Assembly: GCA_016874295.1 (NCBI GenBank)
Contig: VGUH01000001.1
Span: 62,001 to 126,000 of the forward strand
Length of the DNA: 64,000 nt
Reading direction: 5' to 3'
Origin: Gammaproteobacteria bacterium
GTDB lineage: Bacteria; Pseudomonadota; Gammaproteobacteria; Steroidobacterales; Steroidobacteraceae
Both the position numbers and the translations under genes were made by a program. Positions within the stretch are counted from its first letter, which is position 1, and every line of letters begins with the position of its first letter. Positions 8,837 through 15,714 of this stretch are shown here, piece after piece. The notes below the pieces were generated by a model. That model saw only the letters and a program-made list of their open reading frames with translations. It had not been told where the DNA came from and did not search any database.

Positions 8837-11292
8837 GCGCGCAGTTCCTTGTTCTCGGGATCGTAGGGCGAGTCGGGGAGCACGGTCGCCTCGCGCCGCT
8901 CGCCGAAAATCTCGATCGCGATCCGCGTGCCGACCTCGGCGAATTCCGCCTGCACGTAGCCGATCGCCAGGCTCTTCTTCAGCACGTGGCCGTAGAAGCC
9001 CGAGGTCGCGCGGCCGATCATGCGGCCCTTGCCGTCGAACAGCGGCTCGTTGCCGAGCGGGTCCGCGTCGCTGACGCCGTGCACGTCGAGCGTGACGAAA
9101 CGGTTCGGCACGCCCTTCGCGAGTTGCGCTTCGAGCGCGGCCTTGCCGGTGAAGTCGCCCTTGCCCATCCGCACGAAGCGGTCGAGGCTCGCCTCGAAGG
9201 GCGTGTTCTCGCGCGTCAGGTCGCTGCCCCACATGCGGTAGGACTTCTCCATGCGCAGCGACTCCATCGCCCGCATGCCCGCCATGCCGATGCCGAACTC
9301 CTCGCCAGCGGCGAAGATCGCCTCGAACAGGTGATTGGCGTACTCGATCGGAAAGTGCAGCTCCCAGCCAAGGCTGCCGACGAAGTTGACGCGCAGGAGG
9401 TACACGTCGGTCGCGAGCCCGACCTCAGCGACCTGGCCGGTGAGCCAGGGGAACGCCTCGTTCGTGAGCGGCGTGTCGGTCAGTTTCGCGAGCACGTCGC
9501 GCGAGCGCGGACCGGCGAGGACGAAGCAGCCGCGCGCGGTGGTGATGTTCGCGAGCCGGACCGAGCCGTCCGCCGGCAGGCGCTTGTGCAGCAGATCCGT
9601 GTCGTAGCGCTCGGCGGCGCCGGCGCTCACGACGTAGAAGCGCTCGTCACCGAGCTTCGTGATCGTGAACTCGGAGCGGATGCCGCCTCGCTTCGTGAGC
9701 GCGTGCGCGAGCGCCATGCGCCCGGTCTTCGCCGGCACCTTGTTGGCGACCAGCGAGTCGAGCCAGGCCTCCGCGCCCGGCCCCTCGACCATGTGCTTGG
9801 TGAACGGCGTGAGGTCGATAACCCCGACCCGCTCGCGCAACCGCCGGCACTCGTTGCCGACGTGCTCGAACCAGTTGGTGCGGCGGAAGCTCATGTCGTC
9901 TTCGCCCTTGACGCCGGCGGGCGCGAACCAGTTGGCGCGCTCCCAGCCGTAGCGCTGGCCGAAGACCGCACCCATGCGCTTCAGCTTCTCGTAGACCGGG
10001 CTGGTCTTGGCGGGCCTCGCATCCGGCCGCTCCTCGTCCGGGTAGTGCACGGTGAAGACGTTGCGGTAGGTCTCCTCGTTCTTCAGCACCAGGTAACGCT
10101 TGCCGGTGTACGGCCCGAAGCGGCGCGGGTCGACGGCCAGCATGTCGATGCCCGGCTCGCCCGCGACGATCCACTCCGCGAGCTGCCAGCCGGCGCCGCC
10201 GGCCGCGGTGATGCCGAAGCTGTGGCCCTCGTTGAGCCAGACGTTCGGCACGCCCCAGGCGGGACCGACCAGAGCGCTGCCGTCCGGCGTGTACGAGATC
10301 GGCCCGTTCACGATGTCCTTGATGCCGCAGTTCGCGAGCGCCGGCACGCGTCGCTGCGCGCCCTCGATGTGCGGGATGAGCCGCTCGAGATCGCCGTCGA
10401 ACAGGCTCTTGCCGAACCAGGACGGCACGCCGTCGGCGAAGCACGCCGGAGCGCCGGCTTCATACGGCCCGAGGATCCAGCCGAGGCGTTCCTCGCGGAT
10501 GTAGTACGACTGGTCGGGCTCGCGCATGACGGCGAGCTCGCGCCCGCCGCCCTGACGGTAGGCCTTCAGCTCGGGAGATTCCTCGTAGACGATGTACTGG
10601 TGCTCGACCGGGATCGCCGGCACGTTCAGCCCGAACATCCTGCCGGTCTGGCGCGCGTAATTGCCGGTCGCGCAGACCACGTGCTCGCAGCTGATCTCGC
10701 CTTTCGTGGTGGTGAGCTTCCATTCGCCGCTGCGCGTGCGCGCGACCGCCGTGACCTCGGTCTGCTCGTAGACCTCGGCACCTTTCGCGCGCGCGCCTTT
10801 GCGCAGCGCCATGGTGAGATCCGCCGGCGCGATGTGCCCGTCCTGCGGGTGATAGAGCGCGCCGAGGATCGGGGCAGTGTCCGCCGTGCCGCCGAGCTCG
10901 AGCAGCGGCCAGAGTTCCTTCACTTCCTTCGGCCCGATGATCTCGAACGGCACGCCGATGGTATTCGCCGTGCCGCAGTACTTGCGGTACTCGTCCATAC
11001 GGTCGCGCGAAGTCCCGAGCCGCAAATTCCCGGTCGCGTGGAAGCTGACGTCCTGTCCGGTCTCGGCCTGAAGGCGCTTGTACAGGTCGACCGAGTACTT
11101 GTGGAGCTGGCCGACCGTATAGCTCATGTTGAAGAGCGGCAGGAGACCGGCGGCATGCCAGGTCGAGCCAGCGGTCAGCTCGGAGCGCTCGACGAGCGCG
11201 ACGTCCGACCAGCCCTTGTGAGCGAGGTGATAGAGGGTGCTCACCCCGACGGCGCCGCCGCCGATCACGACCACCCTTGCGTGCGATTTCAT
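8833..11292 (-). CDS. Dimethylglycine/sarcosine dehydrogenase-like flavoprotein
   Basis: 819 residues, the size of mitochondrial-type dimethylglycine dehydrogenase. The N-terminal half is a DAO-type FAD domain: VVVIGGGAVGVSTLYHLAHKGW (~6-27), then SELTAGSTWHAAGLLP, whose histidine is the covalent FAD site in the mammalian enzyme. The C-terminal half is GcvT-like (VGVIDLTPFTKHMVEGPGAEAWLDSL; NFVGSLGWELHFPIEY), binding tetrahydrofolate. It would turn dimethylglycine into sarcosine and methylene-THF, feeding the sarcosine oxidase encoded directly downstream with a 4-base overlap. It starts 104 bases from the divergent GbdR-like regulator. Sarcosine dehydrogenase is an alternative, but a SoxBDAG next to it makes dimethylglycine the likelier substrate (inference). 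Confidence 0.9.
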   Translation of the reverse strand: MKSHARVVVIGGGAVGVSTLYHLAHKGWSDVALVERSELTAGSTWHAAGLLPLFNMSYTVGQLHKYSVDLYKRLQAETGQDVSFHATGNLRLGTSRDRMDEYRKYCGTANTIGVPFEIIGPKEVKELWPLLELGGTADTAPILGALYHPQDGHIAPADLTMALRKGARAKGAEVYEQTEVTAVARTRSGEWKLTTTKGEISCEHVVCATGNYARQTGRMFGLNVPAIPVEHQYIVYEESPELKAYRQGGGRELAVMREPDQSYYIREERLGWILGPYEAGAPACFADGVPSWFGKSLFDGDLERLIPHIEGAQRRVPALANCGIKDIVNGPISYTPDGSALVGPAWGVPNVWLNEGHSFGITAAGGAGWQLAEWIVAGEPGIDMLAVDPRRFGPYTGKRYLVLKNEETYRNVFTVHYPDEERPDARPAKTSPVYEKLKRMGAVFGQRYGWERANWFAPAGVKGEDDMSFRRTNWFEHVGNECRRLRERVGVIDLTPFTKHMVEGPGAEAWLDSLVANKVPAKTGRMALAHALTKRGGIRSEFTITKLGDERFYVVSAGAAERYDTDLLHKRLPADGSVRLANITTARGCFVLAGPRSRDVLAKLTDTPLTNEAFPWLTGQVAEVGLATDVYLLRVNFVGSLGWELHFPIEYANHLFEAIFAAGEEFGIGMAGMRAMESLRMEKSYRMWGSDLTRENTPFEASLDRFVRMGKGDFTGKAALEAQLAKGVPNRFVTLDVHGVSDADPLGNEPLFDGKGRMIGRATSGFYGHVLKKSLAIGYVQAEFAEVGTRIAIEIFGERREATVLPDSPYDPENKELRA

Positions 11293-11340
11293 GGCGGCAG
11301 TGTAGCCGTTAGCATATCGCAGGCAGCCCCGAATGCGACG

Positions 11341-11367
11341 CCGGGATGTCGGAAACAGACATCCCGG
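11341..11367. promoter_or_regulatory. Perfect inverted repeat between the dimethylglycine operon and its regulator
   Basis: Perfect 10-base arms CCGGGATGTC / GACATCCCGG separated by 7 bases lie in the 103-base gap between two divergent starts (11292 leftward, 11396 rightward). A TATGCT on the minus strand (11311-11316) could be the -10 box of the leftward operon, which would put the repeat about 50 bases upstream of that start. That is a usual place for an AraC-family activator. The likely binder is the adjacent GbdR-like protein (inference). The repeat is seen directly. Confidence 0.6.
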
Positions 11368-11395
11368 GCACCGCGGGTGGCATACTCGGGCGCGC

Positions 11396-12343
11396 ATGGA
11401 GAAGACCCGCTACGCCTTCCTCACGCTGCCGAACTACTCGCTGATCGCGGTCACGAACGCGCTCGAGCCGCTGCGCATGGCGAACCGCATCGTCGGCCAG
11501 CCGGTCTACGAATGGTCCCTCGTCAGTCTCGACGGCCGGCCGGTCGCGGCGAGCAGCGGTCTGGAGCTCGGGCCGACGATCGCGCTCGAGAAGCTCGGCA
11601 AGGTCGAGATCCTGTTCATCTGCGGCGGCATCAACGTGCGCGAGGCGGTGACGCCCGCGCTGCTCGCGGCATTGCGCCGGCTCGCCGAGCGGCGTGTCGG
11701 CCTCGGCGCGCTGTGCACCGGCGGCTATGCGCTCGCGCGCGCGGGTCTGCTCGACAACTTCCGCGCCACCATCCACTGGGAGAACCTGCCGGCGCTGCGC
11801 GAGGAATTCCCGCGCGTGCAGCTCAACGACCAGGTGTTCAGCGTCGACCGTGACCGGTACACCGCGTCGGGCGGCACGGCCCCCCTGGACCTGATGCTTA
11901 ACCTCATCCGCTTGAAGCATGGGCGCCGGATTTCACAGCAAGTCTCCGAACAGTTCGTGCTGGAGCGCGTCCGCAGCGCCGAAGACCGCCAGGTCGTGCC
12001 GCTGCGCGCCCTGGTCGGCAGCTCGCACCGCGGCATGATCGAGGTCGCCCAGTTGATGGAGGAGAACATCGAGAAGCCCTTGTCGCTCGAGCGGATCGCG
12101 CACGCGACGGGCCTGTCGCGACGGCAGATCGAGCGCCTGTTCCGGCGCCATCTCGACTGCGTGCCGAAGCGCTATTACCTCGAGATGCGCCTGCGTCGGG
12201 CCCGGGAACTGCTGCTGCAGACGGCCATGCCCATCATGGACGTGACGACCTCCTGCGGCTTCAAGTCACCGCCCCACTTCTCCCGCTGCTATCGGGCGCT
12301 GTTTGGCTACCCGCCGAGTGCCGAACGGCGCATCAAGCTCTAA
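11396..12343 (+). CDS. GbdR-type transcriptional activator (DJ-1/PfpI + AraC HTH)
   Basis: 315 residues in two parts. An N-terminal class-I glutamine amidotransferase/DJ-1-like sensor domain carries a nucleophile-elbow-like GLGALCTGGYALARAG (~101-117). A C-terminal AraC helix-turn-helix pair (~215-315) ends SCGFKSPPHFSRCYRALFGYPPS. This architecture is that of GbdR, which in pseudomonads activates betaine, dimethylglycine and sarcosine catabolic genes on sensing betaine or dimethylglycine. Its position, divergent from a dimethylglycine dehydrogenase/sarcosine oxidase operon, supports the same role. ATG at 11396 is used because the longer frame crosses the inverted repeat. Its stop overlaps the stop of the convergent toxin gene. 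Confidence 0.9.
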   Translation: MEKTRYAFLTLPNYSLIAVTNALEPLRMANRIVGQPVYEWSLVSLDGRPVAASSGLELGPTIALEKLGKVEILFICGGINVREAVTPALLAALRRLAERRVGLGALCTGGYALARAGLLDNFRATIHWENLPALREEFPRVQLNDQVFSVDRDRYTASGGTAPLDLMLNLIRLKHGRRISQQVSEQFVLERVRSAEDRQVVPLRALVGSSHRGMIEVAQLMEENIEKPLSLERIAHATGLSRRQIERLFRRHLDCVPKRYYLEMRLRRARELLLQTAMPIMDVTTSCGFKSPPHFSRCYRALFGYPPSAERRIKL

Positions 12344-12744
12344 TCGGTCTGCTGCACCAACGGGCCCGAGTTGGCCCTGATCCATTCGGCAAGCGCCTCC
12401 TCACTCATCTCGCCCGCCGCGACCGCACGAATCGTAACGACGGCGTCGGCTTCGCCAGCCGTGAGCTCCCGCCCGTTCAGCTGGAGGAAGACGTCGATCA
12501 CCGCAAGGCAGAGGCGCTTGTTTCCATCCGCAAAGCAGTGGCCACGGGCAAGTCCGTAACCGTATGCCGCGGCCAGCTGTTCGAGGCTCGCTGATTCCGG
12601 CGCGTAGCGGTAACGGGCCTGCGGCCCGGCAAGGGCGCCTTCCAGGGCCCCTTCACGCGACGGGCCCAGGAGACCGCCGTGCTCCGCCATCAACTCCGCA
12701 TGGATGTAGCGAGCCGTTCGCTCCGACAGCCAGACGGGTTCCAC
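12340..12744 (-). CDS. Doc-type Fic toxin (death on curing)
   Basis: 134 residues with the Fic/Doc signature H69-C-F-A-D-G-N-K-R77 inside LARGHCFADGNKRLCLAVIDVFL. Doc toxins use this motif to phosphorylate elongation factor Tu and stop translation. The protein starts with the family-like WLSERTARYIHAELMAEHGG..G. The gene lies 17 bases after a small AbrB-type gene on the same strand, as expected for an antitoxin-toxin pair. The partner of classical Doc is Phd; here it is an AbrB/MazE-fold protein, a pairing also seen in chromosomal systems. All Fic-motif residues are present, so the toxin should be active. Confidence 0.9.
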   Translation of the reverse strand: MEPVWLSERTARYIHAELMAEHGGLLGPSREGALEGALAGPQARYRYAPESASLEQLAAAYGYGLARGHCFADGNKRLCLAVIDVFLQLNGRELTAGEADAVVTIRAVAAGEMSEEALAEWIRANSGPLVQQTD

Positions 12745-12761
12745 TTATTGCCGGAACCCGA

Positions 12762-12992
12762 TCACTTCGCGAGTTCGCGCAGCGCGTTGCGGTACTTGCT
12801 GCGGGTGCGCTCCAAGGCCGTAACTGTCGCCTCGAATGCGGGGTCGAAAGGCGACACCCGCAGACCTCCCCCGGGTTCTGCGACCACGTGCAGGAGATCG
12901 CCTTCCTTGACTCGCAGGTGATCGACGAGCGATTTCGGCACGGTGAATCCGTATGAATTGCCGATCTTTCGGACTTTCAGGGTCTCGGTCAT
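12762..12992 (-). CDS. AbrB/MazE-type antitoxin
   Basis: 76 residues. The first ~50 (TLKVRKIGNSYGFTVPKSLVDHLRVKEGDLLHV) form a SpoVT/AbrB swapped-hairpin DNA-binding domain. The charged C-terminal tail (ATVTALERTRSKYRNALRELAK) would wrap the toxin. It is the upstream partner of the Doc gene. A GTTATAAC palindrome and an A/T-rich stretch lie 20-40 bases before the start, a plausible autoregulatory site. Antitoxin function is inferred from domain and pairing. Confidence 0.86.
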   Translation of the reverse strand: MTETLKVRKIGNSYGFTVPKSLVDHLRVKEGDLLHVVAEPGGGLRVSPFDPAFEATVTALERTRSKYRNALRELAK

Positions 12993-13150
12993 GAGGTCGC
13001 AGTTTAACTAATGTTATAACGCTGAGCAAGCCCAGAGCCGGCTGGCGTGGTCAGCGTCGCTTCGCGACAAGCCGTTGTCGCATAAGGGCTAGTCTCGCCA
13101 AAGCCCTTTGTTTAACATTCGTTCAATAACGACGTACCGGGGTGTTTCCG

Positions 13151-13852
13151 ATGGCCGAGGCAGAAGGCGAGTTCGACCTGCGTTCGCTCGACGACGCGGA
13201 GCTGATCGAACAGGTCCACGACGACATGTACAACGGCCTCAAGGATGAGGTCGAGCAGGCGACCCACATCTTCCTCGAGCGCGGCTGGAAGCCCGACAAA
13301 GTGCTGAACGACGCACTCGTCGAAGGCATGCGCATCGTCGGCATCGACTTCCGCGACGGCATCCTGTTCGTGCCCGAAGTGCTGCTCGCCGCGAACGCCA
13401 TGAAGGGCGGCATGGCGATCCTGCGCCCGCTGCTCGCCGAGACCGGCGCCGAGCCGATCGGCAAGATCGTGATCGGCACCGTGAAGGGCGACATCCACGA
13501 CATCGGCAAGAACCTGGTCGGGATGATGCTGGAGGGCGCGGGCTTCGAGGTCATCGACCTCGGCATCAACAACGCGGTCGAGAAGTACCTGGACGCGCTC
13601 GAGAAGCACCAGCCGGACTTCCTCGGCATGTCGGCGCTGCTGACGACCACCATGCCGTACATGAAGGTCGTCATCGATACGCTCAAGGAAAAGCAGCTGC
13701 GCGAGAAGTACATCGTGATCGTCGGCGGTGCGCCGCTCAACGAGGAATTCGGCAAGGCGATCGGCGCCGATGCCTACTGCCGCGACGCGGCCATCGCGGT
13801 CGAGACCGCAAAACGCCTGCTCGCGGAGCGCCGCGCGGCCCGCGTCCACTGA
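13151..13852 (+). CDS. Methyltransferase-cognate corrinoid protein
   Basis: 233 residues, the size of MttC/MtbC/MtmC-type corrinoid proteins. A helical cap (~1-95) precedes a Rossmann B12-binding domain with the DxHxxG motif D114-I-H116-D-I-G119 (GTVKGDIHDIGKNLVG); H116 would be the lower cobalt ligand. GLSALLTTT-like (LGMSALLTTTMPYMK) and IVGGAPLNEEF are also family segments. It would accept a methyl group from an MttB-type protein and hand it to the pterin methyltransferase encoded three genes on. The start ATG at 13151 follows GGGGTG by 7 bases; a GTG at 13142 is possible. First gene of a nine-gene rightward operon. Confidence 0.94.
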   Translation: MAEAEGEFDLRSLDDAELIEQVHDDMYNGLKDEVEQATHIFLERGWKPDKVLNDALVEGMRIVGIDFRDGILFVPEVLLAANAMKGGMAILRPLLAETGAEPIGKIVIGTVKGDIHDIGKNLVGMMLEGAGFEVIDLGINNAVEKYLDALEKHQPDFLGMSALLTTTMPYMKVVIDTLKEKQLREKYIVIVGGAPLNEEFGKAIGADAYCRDAAIAVETAKRLLAERRAARVH

Positions 13853-13860
13853 GACCGCCG

Positions 13861-14484
13861 GTGGACGCCCCGGCGCGCAAACTCGTGATCGCCTGCGGCG
13901 CGCTCGCGCATGAGATCGCGGCCTTGCGCAAGGCGAACGGCTGGTCCAGCCTCGACGTCATCTGCCTGCCGCCCGAGCTGCACAACCGGCCCGAGAAGAT
14001 CGCGGGCAGCGTGCGCGAGAAGATCCGCGCGCACCGCAGGGACTACGACGAAATCTTCGTCGCCTACGCCGACTGCGGCACGGGCGGCGCGCTCGACGCG
14101 GTGCTCGCGGAAGAGGGCGTGGAGCGCATCCCGGGCGCGCACTGCTACGAGTTCTTCGCCGGGCCCGCGGCGTTCGCGGAACTCGCGGAGGCCGAGCCCG
14201 GCACGTTCTACCTGACGGATTTCCTGCTGCGGCACTTCGACCGCCTCGTCATCCAGGCGCTCGGCATCGACCGTCACCCGGAGCTCATGAAGACCTACTT
14301 CGGCAACTACCGCCGGCTCGTCTACCTCGCCCAGGCGCCGAAGCCGGACGCGGAAGCCGCGGCCCGCAAGGTCGCCGACCGTCTCGGGCTCGAGCTCGTC
14401 GTGCGCCAGACCGGCTACGGCGGGCTCGGCTCGACGCTCCGGAATTTTGCCGGGCGGCCCGTGGTGCGCACATGGCCAGCCTGA
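13861..14484 (+). CDS. DUF1638 family protein
   Basis: 207 residues, starting GTG 8 bases after the corrinoid gene. It has the DUF1638 look: KLVIACGALAHEI at the start, then CLPPELHNRPEKI, FVAYADCGTGGALDAVL and GAHCYEFFAG. Conserved cysteines (IACG, YADCGTGG, AHCYEF) could bind a metal or cobalamin, but no activity is established. Genes of this family recur beside corrinoid methyltransferase systems, and here it sits between the corrinoid protein and its methyltransferases. A role in corrinoid handling or methyl transfer is inferred from that context only. Its end overlaps the next gene by 13 bases. Confidence 0.85.
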   Translation: MDAPARKLVIACGALAHEIAALRKANGWSSLDVICLPPELHNRPEKIAGSVREKIRAHRRDYDEIFVAYADCGTGGALDAVLAEEGVERIPGAHCYEFFAGPAAFAELAEAEPGTFYLTDFLLRHFDRLVIQALGIDRHPELMKTYFGNYRRLVYLAQAPKPDAEAAARKVADRLGLELVVRQTGYGGLGSTLRNFAGRPVVRTWPA

Positions 14485-14780
14485 CCGTCATTTCCTGGCG
14501 CGATATTCCCGCGCAGGTGGTCGTGAAGCGCGGGCGGGAGACAGCCAAGGTAAAGCTCTCCGACCGCTTCCACGAAGCCGTCGATCGCGCCGCGATGCGC
14601 GCCGGCAAGGGCAGTTCGGATCTCTACCTCGCCGAGTGGAAGCGCTCCGAGCCGGCGCCCTGCGGCGACGACATCGAGCAGGAGGCCGCCGCCGCGGCGC
14701 GCCGCATCGAGGAACGCTACAGCGACGAGGATCTCGAGCGCCTGGTGCGCGCGAAGGGACTCGCCGGGGAAACCGCATGA
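14472..14780 (+). CDS. Small PF13769-type ('virulence factor') protein
   Basis: 102 residues, beginning SLTVISWRDIPAQVVVKRGRETAKVKLSDRFHEAVDRAAMRAG. This is the small family labelled 'virulence factor' in domain collections, although nothing here suggests virulence. The N-terminal half reads as a beta-rich module and the C-terminal half is a charged helix (EAAAAARRIEERYSDEDLERLVRAKG). It is translationally coupled on both sides: a 13-base overlap with DUF1638 and an ATGA overlap with the methyltransferase. Stable placement in corrinoid operons suggests an accessory role in methyl transfer (inference). Confidence 0.82.
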   Translation: MASLTVISWRDIPAQVVVKRGRETAKVKLSDRFHEAVDRAAMRAGKGSSDLYLAEWKRSEPAPCGDDIEQEAAAAARRIEERYSDEDLERLVRAKGLAGETA

Positions 14781-15688
14781 CCGACACCGTCGTCTCTTCC
14801 GCCACCCGCGAGGTCGTGATCGGCTTCGACCGGCCGTTCGTCATCATCGGCGAGCGCATCAACCCCACGGGGCGCAAGCTGCTCGCCGCGGAAATGGCGG
14901 CCGGCGACTTCAGCCGCGTGGAGGCGGACGCGCGCGCCCAGGTCGAGGCGGGCGCGCAGATGCTGGACGTCAACGCGGGCATCCCGCTCGCCGACGAGCC
15001 GGCGATCCTGGCGAAGGCCGTGCAGCTCGTGCAGTCCATCACCGACGTGCCGTTGTCGATCGACTCCTCGATCGTGGCCGCGCTGGAATCGGGCCTCGCG
15101 ATGTACCGGGGCAAGGCGCTCGTCAACTCCGTCACCGGCGAGGAGGAGCGCCTCGAGGCGGTGCTGCCGCTGGTAAAGAAATACGGCGCGGCCGTGGTCG
15201 CGATCAGCAACGACGAGACCGGCATCTCCGAGGATCCCGACGTGCGCTACGCGGTCGCGAAGAAGATCGTCGAGCGTGCCGCCGACCACGGCATCCCGCG
15301 CAGCGACATCGTAGTCGACCCGCTGGTGATGCCGATCGGCGCGATCAACTCGGCGGGCGTGCAGGTGATGCGCCTGGTGCGCCGGCTGCACGACGAACTC
15401 GGGGTCAACACCACCTGCGGCGCGTCCAACGTCAGCTTCGGCCTGCCGAACCGCGGCGGGATCAACAGCGCCTTTCTGGCCATCGCGATCGCCTCGGGCC
15501 TCACCTCGGCGATCACCAACCCGCTGCATCCCGAGACCATCCAGGCCTGCATGGGCGCCGACGTGATGATGGGCCACGACCCGCACTGCGAGCGCTGGAT
15601 CGGCCGCTTCCGCGAGGCGCCGCCGCCGGGCGCCGACGGCGAGGCCGGACGCGGCCGCCGCGAGCGCGGCTGCCGGCCGCGCGCCTAG
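14777..15688 (+). CDS. Methyltetrahydrofolate:corrinoid methyltransferase (pterin-binding)
   Basis: 303 residues with a pterin-binding TIM-barrel fold: FVIIGERINPTGRK, AGAQMLDVNAGIPLADE, PLSIDSSIVAALESGL and LVNSVTGEEER are the pterin-site segments shared with MtvA/AcsE/MtgA and dihydropteroate synthase relatives. It should move the methyl group between the corrinoid protein and tetrahydrofolate. The domain ends near residue 275. The last ~25 residues are a low-complexity Gly/Arg tail that looks unstructured. ATG at 14777 overlaps the previous stop as ATGA and fixes the start. In direction of catabolism it would make methyl-THF. Confidence 0.92.
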   Translation: MTDTVVSSATREVVIGFDRPFVIIGERINPTGRKLLAAEMAAGDFSRVEADARAQVEAGAQMLDVNAGIPLADEPAILAKAVQLVQSITDVPLSIDSSIVAALESGLAMYRGKALVNSVTGEEERLEAVLPLVKKYGAAVVAISNDETGISEDPDVRYAVAKKIVERAADHGIPRSDIVVDPLVMPIGAINSAGVQVMRLVRRLHDELGVNTTCGASNVSFGLPNRGGINSAFLAIAIASGLTSAITNPLHPETIQACMGADVMMGHDPHCERWIGRFREAPPPGADGEAGRGRRERGCRPRA

Positions 15689-15714
15689 CGGGGCGCGGCA
15701 CTCCGCGGCTCGCC

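Noticed and set aside
8743-11853. Antisense open frame of 1036 codons over the dimethylglycine dehydrogenase gene
   Set aside because: Same reason: complement of a clear flavoprotein gene, no domain recognisable.
13030-13150. A regulatory site or promoter with paired GTTTAAC motifs before the corrinoid operon
   Set aside because: GTTTAAC-type stretches occur twice, but neither forms a clean dyad or a convincing -35/-10 pair, so I do not list it.
14472-14780. Virulence factor
   Set aside because: Family label only; its setting is a corrinoid metabolism operon.
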